Assembly: GCA_044228505.1 (NCBI GenBank)
Contig: JBGAUT010000001.1
Span: forward strand, 124,001-188,000
Direction: 5' to 3'
DNA: 64,000 nucleotides
Source of the DNA: JAEUKA01 sp044228505
GTDB lineage: Bacteria > Myxococcota_A > Polyangia > Palsa-1104 > JAEUJZ01
Below, piece by piece: positions 43,174 to 50,712 of the stretch (position 1 is the first letter of the stretch; each line of letters opens with the position of its first letter). Both the position numbers and the translations under genes were made by a program. The notes under the pieces were generated by a model, which had not been told where the DNA came from, searched no databases, and saw only the letters and a program-made list of their open reading frames with translations.

Positions 43174-45120
43174 CTACTCGCTCAGTTGAAGGTCATCAAG
43201 ATACAGAGATCCGGCATGAGCACCGGTCGTGCTCTGTGGCTCATCAAACCAAAGCTCGACACTTCGAAGGTCTGCCACGTTGACACCTGCATCAGCAAAC
43301 AGCTTGAGCGGTATGCGGAAGGTCTGCATCACCACGCGCCGCGTGCCATTGTGCAGTGCCGCTGGATAGTCGATGCGAGAAACGTACGACAGCGTGATGC
43401 CATGGCTGTGATTGCCATCGGACAGCGCGATTCGAAGATCTTGGGTGGTGCCCACCACGTTGGCGGCAGCAGTCGATTGCGCGGTTCGTAGCACTACGTA
43501 CTGCCGTGCATTGGTGGCCAGCGTTCCCGGCGTGATCTGTATCCGGTATCGGCCGCCCGCCTGACTCCACGCCATCTTGGCTGCCCGGGTCTGTTCCCAC
43601 TCTGGGCTATCGGCACCCACCAGCATGCTCTGCTCTGTGACCGTCATCCCGGTCACGGCAATCGCACCCACCACGGGGGCGCTCGGAGCCTGCGGGGTGG
43701 CTTGCTCGTAGTGATTCACAAAGATTCGGCGTCGGTCCTGATACTGCGACATCAGGCTGATCGTGGGAGGGATAAATCCGAGCTTGTGCGCCAACCGATG
43801 GTCCTTGACCAGGGACATCTGTTCGGCGCGGCCAAGCAACAGTCCCTGGGCCAAGGCCCCGAGATAGACCTTGGCGACATTCTCCTGCTCCGCCCTGGTA
43901 ATCGTCGGTGAACCTTCGCTATTCCATACCGAGTTAAAGAAGTTATGGTTGGCACCAATCACCCAAAGCAGTGCTTTGAAACCCTCGGCGTCATTGGAAG
44001 GCCCCTGAGGGTCCACCGGATGCGAACGATCGAGCATCTTCTGCCCAGGGAAAGGCCACACGTCTCCATCGCGGCTCCCGTGCATCAACACGTAGTTGCC
44101 ACGTGCCTGGGTCGCTCCGGACACCGGAACATACTGGCAATCCGTGGGGGCGATCGCCGCGGCTGAGAGAGAGAATCCGTACGGTCCAAGCCCCGCCGAC
44201 CCATCAAGCGGCACCACCGGTCCCCCCGGGTCTGGGGTGATCGACGACATCGTGTTGAAGTAGCTGGCATGCCCCACTGCCTCGCCACCTCGCGAGTGAC
44301 CGACGATCAGAATGCGTGAGAGATCGACCTTGCCAAACAAGGCGTGCCCGACCTGGCCATTCCATATTCTGAACTGCTTGACATGCTCTAGGTGGACGAT
44401 GGCACGTCCATCGTTCTCTCCGGAGATGGAGCCATTGAGGAAGTTGCAGTCGATGCTGCCGGCCAGGATCCCGTGAGAGGCCAACAGTTCCATCATGTAC
44501 ACGTAGCCAAGCGACGAATTGTCGAGTGGCGTGTGGTTGCCGTGGGCAAACAGCACCAAAGGAAATGGCCCTGGTCCACTCGGCACGCGCAAGATGCCGT
44601 TGAGAGGTGCGTTGGCAGCCGTAAAATTCCAGCCCGATGTCACGTTGCAGAAATCGGAGATATCAATCCGCCCAGTGGTCCATCCCTGCGTAGGGCTGAG
44701 GAACACCGCGTATGGCACCGCATAGCTTCCGCTGTACGACAGACCCGACGAAGCGTAGACCACGCTGGAAAACGGCGTAGTGCCAGGTGTGGCAGGGTTG
44801 GTCAGCGGGGTGATGTTGGCCCCGCTCACGTACAGATCGCCCGTGCTGCTTAGTTCAGCGTGAGCAGACGCGCCGTGACGTAGTGTCAATCCCGTACCGG
44901 GGAGGACCGCCACGTCATGAAGACGCCGAGCCAACGCCATGCGGCGAGTGCCTGACAGAGTCCGTGCCGCCATCGCTAGCGTTCCGGTGCGTCGGAGCTG
45001 TAGTTCTCCAGTTGCAGAAGCCAGGGCGGTGTCTTCGGAGTGCCACGGTGAGAACGTCACCTCTCCTGCATCGCCGAAGCGAACCAACTCCTGCGCTCCT
45101 TTGCGAAGGATGAGCGGCAT
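43174..45120 (-). CDS. Alpha/beta hydrolase with N-terminal fibre-like region
   Basis: 648 residues from the ATG at 45120, preceded by GGGAG at four to five bases. Residues 1-120 are beta-rich and repetitive (GELQLRR, TLAMAAR, TGDLYVSGANITPL), like a phage-fibre or structural repeat. From about 150 an alpha/beta hydrolase: LVLFAHGNHTPLDNS (oxyanion region), VGHSRGGEAVGHA (nucleophile Ser), SRDGDVWPFPGQ (probable acid) and ANHNFFNSVW (probable His). The C-terminal 200 residues are beta-rich, a carbohydrate-binding-like domain (VELWFDEPQST..LYLDDLQLSE). No signal peptide. Similar to chlorophyllase/cutinase-like lipases; substrate unknown. Confidence 0.72.
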   Translation of the reverse strand: MPLILRKGAQELVRFGDAGEVTFSPWHSEDTALASATGELQLRRTGTLAMAARTLSGTRRMALARRLHDVAVLPGTGLTLRHGASAHAELSSTGDLYVSGANITPLTNPATPGTTPFSSVVYASSGLSYSGSYAVPYAVFLSPTQGWTTGRIDISDFCNVTSGWNFTAANAPLNGILRVPSGPGPFPLVLFAHGNHTPLDNSSLGYVYMMELLASHGILAGSIDCNFLNGSISGENDGRAIVHLEHVKQFRIWNGQVGHALFGKVDLSRILIVGHSRGGEAVGHASYFNTMSSITPDPGGPVVPLDGSAGLGPYGFSLSAAAIAPTDCQYVPVSGATQARGNYVLMHGSRDGDVWPFPGQKMLDRSHPVDPQGPSNDAEGFKALLWVIGANHNFFNSVWNSEGSPTITRAEQENVAKVYLGALAQGLLLGRAEQMSLVKDHRLAHKLGFIPPTISLMSQYQDRRRIFVNHYEQATPQAPSAPVVGAIAVTGMTVTEQSMLVGADSPEWEQTRAAKMAWSQAGGRYRIQITPGTLATNARQYVVLRTAQSTAAANVVGTTQDLRIALSDGNHSHGITLSYVSRIDYPAALHNGTRRVVMQTFRIPLKLFADAGVNVADLRSVELWFDEPQSTTGAHAGSLYLDDLQLSE

Positions 45121-45121
45121 C

Positions 45122-45766
45122 TCACTCCCTACCTTCCATTGTCGCCACCCGTGACTCGAGAGCACGTACGCGCTCCTCTTGGCGCAGTGCGTAGAGCGTA
45201 AGCTCCTCTACCTTCTGCAGCAGGGTCATGCACAGCCGTGGTAAGTCAACTCCCTCTTTGGCAATCTGCTGGGCCGACGGAACATCCGGAAGATGTCTGT
45301 GCGCGTCGATGTAGCTCCGCAACTCCTCCGGGGTGCGCAGCGGATATCCGGGCTCGAAGACAAAGTCCGGTACGCTCAAACGCCAGTCGCGGATTCGCAC
45401 CTCGGCGGTCGCACCATCGATAACAATCGTAGCCGCGCCGCTGGCATCCGTGACCTGGACACTTCCAGAGACACCGCCGCCGCCAAAGATTCCCCCTCCG
45501 GAGCCGCCGTCTAGGCGAACTGTATTCTGGCTGTTCGACGAGCGCAGAAGCAAATCGCCATCCTGTCCAGCGCAGCCGAGGTGAACCGCGCCAAGCTGGC
45601 CGTTGATGCCAACGGTGATCTTTCCCGCGCTGTTCAGCATGAGCAGATCGCCGTCACGGCCTCCACCACCCAGCGTGAGATTGCCTTCCTGGCCATCGAG
45701 AGTAATGGTTGGTTGCTGGGACGCGCTCGCCAGCGCAACAGTTCCGACAATGAGGTTCGTGGACAT
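45122..45766 (-). CDS. Fibre-like protein with Bacteroidota-type C-terminal motif
   Basis: 214 residues; SD AGGAG eight bases before the ATG. The first 130 residues are short beta repeats (GNLTLGGGGRDGDLLMLNSAGKI, GQDGDLLLRSSNS, TIVIDGATAEVRIRD). The rest has VPDFVFEPGYPLRTPEELRSYIDAHRHLPDVPSAQQI, then a coiled coil (LLQKVEELTLYALRQEERVRALE). That C-terminal block is well known from Bacteroidota surface and tail-fibre-like proteins (YxLxTLEEVExYIxExxHLPGIPSAxEV). Rare outside that phylum, so horizontal transfer is possible. First gene of the three-gene operon. Confidence 0.7.
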   Translation of the reverse strand: MSTNLIVGTVALASASQQPTITLDGQEGNLTLGGGGRDGDLLMLNSAGKITVGINGQLGAVHLGCAGQDGDLLLRSSNSQNTVRLDGGSGGGIFGGGGVSGSVQVTDASGAATIVIDGATAEVRIRDWRLSVPDFVFEPGYPLRTPEELRSYIDAHRHLPDVPSAQQIAKEGVDLPRLCMTLLQKVEELTLYALRQEERVRALESRVATMEGRE

Positions 45767-46212
45767 CGGCGACTCTCCTGAACGACAGAGAAATCACTCG
45801 TCGCATCTGCAGCGAGGACTTCGGTTTACACTGCTTCACCGAGCGGGCGCATGCCAACGCACCACCTACTGTCGGCGAATCGTGCCGACATCCTCATCTC
45901 AATCGCCGCAATTGCATAAGCTCTTGCCATGAAGATGGTTGGTCCGCAGGGCACCCGCTTTGGGCGTCAGTGGCGATAGCAATATCATCAGGGTGCGATT
46001 GGGTCAACATCGCGGTCTGGCAGCACCCAATAGTCTGTGCGCTTCTTTTCGTTTGACGTTACCAAGTGAAACGATTGGGTTCCTTTTTGTATGAAGGATT
46101 TCGTACTTTGTGGGGATTCTGATTGTGCGACAGTCCAGAATACCGAGGTTGTTCGCAAGGGGGCCGATTGCATCGAGCCGCTTACGTTGTCCGTTCGCTT
46201 ACGAATGACTCA
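45767..46212. other. Intergenic region with AT-rich segment
   Basis: About 445 bases between the fibre operon (leftward) and a small secreted protein gene. The left end holds the fibre promoter and an inverted repeat; 46030-46110 is AT-richer. A 61-codon minus frame (45988-46173) has no family features. Confidence 0.35.
45870..45890. promoter_or_regulatory. Perfect 7-bp inverted repeat upstream of fibre operon
   Basis: TGTCGGC, 7-base spacer, GCCGACA, about 105-125 bases upstream of the fibre ATG. No T-tract follows on either strand, so operator rather than terminator. Confidence 0.35.
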
Positions 46213-46839
46213 TCACGGCTTGCACTTGCTGTACGACAGCGCCGACATCCTGCCAGCGTGCATGTTGATGCACGTAGTCTTGCCGAATACTAGATGCGCC
46301 GGGGTCTCCGCAAGATCGGTGCTCGCCGCTGCAGAGCACGCCCACGCCGTCGTCGGCTGGGTCGTGCCGAGGTCGCTGACCTGAACTTGTTCGGTCGTGC
46401 AGGTCAGCTTGGTCTGCTTCGCTGCCGCCAAGCATGGCAACTGCTCCGGTGTGTACTCGAGCCACACGTTCTTTCTGGGGTCGAACTCGGAGGTCTTCTT
46501 CTCGTGCTTGCAGGTGTGCTTCGCGAGCGTGAGTGCGACGGACAGCTTGTCACCCGACTTCGTCCACGTGCCGGTCCACTGGGTGGTCCACGTCGAAACA
46601 TCATCCGTATTGCGGGAGCCCGGACCACCGTCGAGCACGTGCTCCTTGCGAGAACCCGCCGAGTTCATCGTGGCATTGCCGCCCGCAGCGAGCTCGATCG
46701 TGACCCCGATGTCCGTCTGCCAGTGCATCGCGCCGCGATGACCCGCCATGTGAAGGTTCGTGCCGTCAGTCACCTGCGCGGTCAGCTTATCGGCAGCCGC
46801 GAGGGACGGTATCAGGGCGATCGCGAACAAGATCCGCAT
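46213..46839 (-). CDS. Small secreted protein of unknown function
   Basis: 208 residues. Signal peptide LFAIALIPSLAAADK. The mature part is beta-rich with about ten strands and several Cys (KHTCKHEKKT, LPCLAAAKQTKLTCTT, AWACSAA, TTCINMHAG), and conserved-looking TTQWTGTWTKSGDKLSVALTL, as in small lipocalin-like or META-type extracellular proteins; no definite family. No clear SD. Isolated gene. Confidence 0.55.
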   Translation of the reverse strand: MRILFAIALIPSLAAADKLTAQVTDGTNLHMAGHRGAMHWQTDIGVTIELAAGGNATMNSAGSRKEHVLDGGPGSRNTDDVSTWTTQWTGTWTKSGDKLSVALTLAKHTCKHEKKTSEFDPRKNVWLEYTPEQLPCLAAAKQTKLTCTTEQVQVSDLGTTQPTTAWACSAAASTDLAETPAHLVFGKTTCINMHAGRMSALSYSKCKP

Positions 46840-47059
46840 AGATAACAGGATACCAAATCCGTAGCTTGGGAGGCGAAGAAGTTCTATCCCATTCCGTCGA
46901 GAAAGCTGCTGAGAGTTCGCCGTTTCAGCGCGCTCTCTTTGCTAGCCTAAGATGGCTCCAAGCAACGATCGCACAAGCCTGCGGTGAGGGACGTACGAGC
47001 ATTGGTACAAGCCTTCGCCACACTCCTTTCATGCATTCCCATCCACTCCGTACCCACCA
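46840..47059. other. Intergenic region, no gene seen
   Basis: Short plus-strand frames only. Immediately upstream of a WD40-like remnant. Confidence 0.3.
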
Positions 47060-47062
47060 ACT

Positions 47063-47215
47063 TAGTTGGGTTCCCTTGCGTTCGTTTTTGAGGGGCGATA
47101 CCTCGCGATCGATTCGTCGCGCTGGGCGCTGATGATGTGGCGGTCGGCAGAGGTGATTCACTCGTGGTGTGGGATTGTGCGTCGGGTCGTCGGCTGCGGA
47201 AGCAGCGCCCATCAA
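47063..47215 (+). pseudogene. Possible WD40 blade remnant
   Basis: In one frame GSLAFVFEGRYLAIDSS then ALMMW reads like a WD40 strand pair (SLAFSPDGRYLAIxS...xLxxW); after a one-base shift GDSLVVWDCASGRRLRKQ continues as a WD40 terminal strand. Stops on both sides and the shift indicate decay. Alternatively chance similarity. Confidence 0.3.
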
Positions 47216-47266
47216 ACGGTTGCTTTCCCTGCGCGGTCGCCGCATCGTTACATTGGAGGCGTTTCG

Positions 47267-48589
47267 ATGACCGCGAGTCTTGGCATGCTCCCGCACGGAC
47301 CGAAGTCTAGCCTGGGGCTCTCGATTGCGTCGCTCCGTGATCCGATCGGACTCAAGTACCGGCTTGTGGCGAAGTTTGGTGAACTGTTCACATTCCCTTC
47401 TCCGCTCGGGCCGATTATCCAGACCTCCGATCCGAAAGACGTCCAAGCCATCCTATCCGCCGATACGAACAGCTTCGATGTCTTTGCCAAGCAGCTCATT
47501 GCGCCATTTATGGGGGAGCGCTCGATCTTGCTTCTGACGGGGCCGAAGCACACCAAGGCGCGCAAGCTGCTGATGCCGCCATTTCACGGTGCTCGCATGC
47601 GTGCGTACGGAGAGACGATCCGCGAGATCACTGAGCGCCAAGCTGCAAGCTGGGAAGTCGGCAAGCCGTTCTCCGCCGAAAGGAAGATGAGCGCGATCTC
47701 GCTGGAAGTGATCATTCGCACCGTGTTTGGACTCAAGGACCTCGCCCAAATCGCCCACTTTGGTCGCTTGACCAGGGACTACGTTGACGCCTTCAGTCCG
47801 ATCATCGCCTTCTTTTCGTTTTTGCGGCACAACTTCTGCGGGATCGGTCCATGGGCCAAGCTACAGCGCTGCCGCCGCCGCGTGGACGAAGTGCTCGATG
47901 CGGAAATCGCTCGCTGCAAGCAGCAGCCGGAAGGACGACAGGACATTCTGAGCTTGCTTGTAGCAGCTCGCCATGACGATGGCAGTCCGATGTCGGATGA
48001 CGAGATCAAAGATCAGCTGCTGACCCTGCTCTTTGCTGGCCATGAGACCACCTCGATCGCGCTGTCGTGGGCTCTGTATCGTCTGTATCAGCAAGAGGAT
48101 GTGCGCAAGCGCGTCCTGCAAGAGCTAGAGACGCTCGGTCCACGACCTACGCCCGAGGCGATTGCCAAGCTGCCGTATCTGGAAGCGGTGTGTCACGAGA
48201 CGCTGCGGCTTCATCCTGTGACGCTCGGCCTCGCCCGCTTGCTGACGGAGCCGTTCACGTTGCGGGAATACACCTTGCCAGCGGGCGCGACCGTCGCAGT
48301 CGACATCTTCATGCTGCATCGGAATCCGTCCCTGTATCCAGAGCCGGAGTCTTTCCAGCCAGAGCGGTTTCTCCATCGAACCTATTCGCCGTTTGAGTTC
48401 ATGCCTTTCGGCGGTGGCCATCGACGCTGCCTCGGTGCCGCGTTCGCGCTGTATGAGATGAAGCTGGTCTTGGCGACGCTGCTGCCACTTGTCTCGCTAC
48501 GGCTCGTCCACAACCGCGAGTTGAAGACCGTATCTCGCAGCTTTGTCATGGGGCCCGAGCAGGGTGTCCCCATGGTGCTTGAAAGGTAA
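47267..48589 (+). CDS. Cytochrome P450
   Basis: 440 residues from the ATG at 47267 (GGAGG eight bases upstream); a longer frame from 47066 adds unrelated residues. I-helix AGHETT, K-helix ETLR, PERF and heme loop FMPFGGGHRRCLGAAFA. Soluble. Paralogue of the P450 at 12192-13490, with the same GIGPWAK segment and closing MVLER-type C-terminus. No ferredoxin or reductase gene nearby. Substrate unknown. Confidence 0.93.
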   Translation: MTASLGMLPHGPKSSLGLSIASLRDPIGLKYRLVAKFGELFTFPSPLGPIIQTSDPKDVQAILSADTNSFDVFAKQLIAPFMGERSILLLTGPKHTKARKLLMPPFHGARMRAYGETIREITERQAASWEVGKPFSAERKMSAISLEVIIRTVFGLKDLAQIAHFGRLTRDYVDAFSPIIAFFSFLRHNFCGIGPWAKLQRCRRRVDEVLDAEIARCKQQPEGRQDILSLLVAARHDDGSPMSDDEIKDQLLTLLFAGHETTSIALSWALYRLYQQEDVRKRVLQELETLGPRPTPEAIAKLPYLEAVCHETLRLHPVTLGLARLLTEPFTLREYTLPAGATVAVDIFMLHRNPSLYPEPESFQPERFLHRTYSPFEFMPFGGGHRRCLGAAFALYEMKLVLATLLPLVSLRLVHNRELKTVSRSFVMGPEQGVPMVLER

Positions 48590-48925
48590 CCAGCGCGGCG
48601 GGGAAATGAATGGCGCGTATCGCCAGGGAACACAGACACCTTGACGCGCCTTGTCTATGGGCTCTAGGAATGAGCAGGGGTCGGTTGCTTTTTGCCATGG
48701 CCGCTCACGGACAGAACCAGACTCTGTAACCCCACTGTTCGTCACACATCTAGCGCGGTCGCAGGCGCTTGGACAGCCGTAGGATGTGGCGCTGGAGCAG
48801 AGCAAAGAACGATGTAGGAAGGCGACCCTTTCTGTCGACAATGAAGCATCCTAGCGTGCTCCCGCACACTTCCCAAAGCTGAACCTGAACAGTCGTTTCT
48901 CGACGAATACCTTCAGACAGACAAT
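48590..48925. other. Region before the kinase 3' fragment
   Basis: No complete gene. A minus-strand frame ending at 48750 (GSTLGCFIVDRKGRLPTSF, then a basic LSKRLRP end) looks protein-like but has no recognised family and may be debris of a gene cut at the junction. Confidence 0.3.
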
Positions 48926-49570
48926 CAACCAGCCAACATCTTGGTGGCGTTCGGGAAGGATGGTGGACCGCAGGTGAAGCTGGTGGACTTTGGTGTTTCG
49001 GCACTGGTGTCCGCGCAAGTAGCGCCTCCAGTTGAACCGGAGCAGCCAGGGGCAGAGAGCTCACCTCGTCGACTTCCTGTTTCCGCATTCCTAGAAACGG
49101 TGGACGACGCTCCAGCGAGCAAGCCTATCGACGAGGATCTAGGCAGTGGCTCGACCGGGAGTCTGCCCGGGGTCGATCGCTCGCATTCTGCTCAAAGAGC
49201 GCACTCACTCACCCAGACTGGGGTGATCATGGGCACTCCCTTGTACATGGCACCAGAGCTGGCGCATGGTGCAAAGCTGGCCAGGCCGTCTTCGGACATC
49301 TTCTGCTTTGGGGTGATTGGCTATGAGCTGCTGACGGGGAGACGGCCTTCGGAGAATCCACCGATGCTGCTTCGATTTAAGCCTGGAAAGAGCTGGTTTA
49401 TGCCGCTCACCCAGCGCAATCCCAAAGTGCCGGTTGCGATCGCTGAGCTGGTCGAACGCTGTCTGGAGGTGAATCCGGCTCTGCGTCCAACCGCCGCTCA
49501 AATTTTCGCAGTGCTACGCAAGGTCTCCGTCTCAGATCCTGCGCCTTTGGCGGGTTCGATGAATCCCTAA
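48926..49570 (+). pseudogene. Ser/Thr kinase C-lobe fragment (3' part of a split gene)
   Basis: The recognisable part begins with QPANILVAFG (end of a catalytic loop), then VKLVDFG (DFG), a long insert of about 75 residues rich in Pro and Ser, and TQTGVIMGTPLYMAPEL, DIFCFGVIGYELLTGRRP and a normal C-lobe end. The N-lobe, ATP-binding Lys and HRD are absent, so it is not a functional kinase. The lead-in before 48926 is unrelated to kinases and follows a stop. It begins exactly where the fragment ending at 24572 (HREL) breaks off, in the same orientation, and belongs to the same 7TM-DISM kinase family by sequence style. Confidence 0.75.
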
Positions 49571-49617
49571 AGGTAACGCTTGATCCGCAAAATTTTTGTT
49601 TCGTATGATGGGCGTTC

Positions 49618-50418
49618 ATGCGTCGGATAGACCGAGACATTATCGATGTGCTGAAGTGGGTTGGCTTTGCGCCCTGGTCTCTCTTTTGGATGTCATCGGC
49701 GATCCTCTACGGATTGGTCTTCCGCAAGGATCCACATACTCCGCTATCCTGGGCTCGGCGCTTCTGGAGCCCTGGTGCCGCCGTCATCTCGGGTTGCGAT
49801 CTCACCGAGCATCCTGGGTTTGTTCCAGAGCCCGGCAAGCCCTACATTTTCATGATGAATCACCAGTCGATGTTCGACATCGTCTGCGCCTTCATTCATG
49901 TGCCGGTTAACCTACGGTTTATCGCCAAAAAGATTCTCAAATCGATTCCGTTTTTGGGTTGGTATATGACCGTGACCGGGATGATTTTCGTCGACCGTCG
50001 CAATCGTGAGCAAGCGCTCCAGAGTCTCGCCGAAGCGTGCGATAAGATCCGCAGCGGGATTCCCATCCTGGTCTATCCCGAAGGTACACGGTCCAAGGAT
50101 GGCTACGTTCTGCCCTTCAAGAAGGGGCCGTTTATGTTCGCGCTGCAGGCGGGTGTTCCGATTGTTCCCGTCGCCATCAACGGCAGCATCAACATCCTGC
50201 TATCCGGGAGCCCGTTTGTCAGGCCGGGCAAAGTCGACATCGTGATGGGAACTCCGATTCCCACGGCCGGGCTGGCCAAGGAAGATCGAGATCTGCTGAT
50301 GAAGCGCGTTCGTGATGCGATCATTGATCTCCACGTGTCGATTGGCGGCAAAGGTGGTGACAAAGAGCAGTTTCTCGCTGCTGAAGGCAAAGAAGGTGTA
50401 TCGGTCGAGGATCGCTAA
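49618..50418 (+). CDS. plsC: 1-acyl-sn-glycerol-3-phosphate acyltransferase
   Basis: 266 residues. Acylates lysophosphatidic acid to phosphatidic acid at the inner membrane. Motif I NHQSMFD (NHx4D), motif II MIFVDRRNR, motif III LVYPEGTRS and motif IV IVPVAING are all present. One or two N-terminal hydrophobic segments (PWSLFWMSSAILYGLVF). The C-terminal tail (GGKGGDKEQF...VEDR) is longer than usual. No clear SD. Downstream of the kinase fragment, 47 bases. Confidence 0.9.
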   Translation: MRRIDRDIIDVLKWVGFAPWSLFWMSSAILYGLVFRKDPHTPLSWARRFWSPGAAVISGCDLTEHPGFVPEPGKPYIFMMNHQSMFDIVCAFIHVPVNLRFIAKKILKSIPFLGWYMTVTGMIFVDRRNREQALQSLAEACDKIRSGIPILVYPEGTRSKDGYVLPFKKGPFMFALQAGVPIVPVAINGSINILLSGSPFVRPGKVDIVMGTPIPTAGLAKEDRDLLMKRVRDAIIDLHVSIGGKGGDKEQFLAAEGKEGVSVEDR

Positions 50419-50712
50419 CCGCTCCCGCTGCTCTCCCCTCCCTGTGTAGTTCGCTTTGCCCAGCTCACGTCTTGGGTTCTGTCTTCCCGTTTACCACGCT
50501 ACGGTGAGCGCCCGGTCAGGTGCTTGAGCACCCGCTGTAGTCCTCTGTAGGGTTGGTTGCTCTGTGCCTGATAAACGCAAGTTACTTGCAAAAGAAGGCC
50601 ACCCTTGCTTAACATAGCCAGGTGGAGGGGCTCTCATGACACGTTCTATTTGCAAGCAAATGGCATCTGGGCCGAGAAGGAAGAGGACTCTATTTAGCGA
50701 GGGAATGCGGTG
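50419..50712. promoter_or_regulatory. Upstream region of TonB-type receptor with TTGC/GCAA palindromes
   Basis: Contains GCAAGTTACTTGC (50577-50589) and ATTTGCAAGCAAAT (50648-50661), two palindromes with the shared half-site TTGC. They lie 50-135 bases before the receptor ATG, where a regulator would act. Otherwise no gene. Confidence 0.4.

Noticed and set aside
8..47115. 16-bp identity (CGATACCTCGCGATCG) near position 8 and near 47098
   Set aside because: One shared 16-mer is expected by chance in 64 kb; flanks differ.
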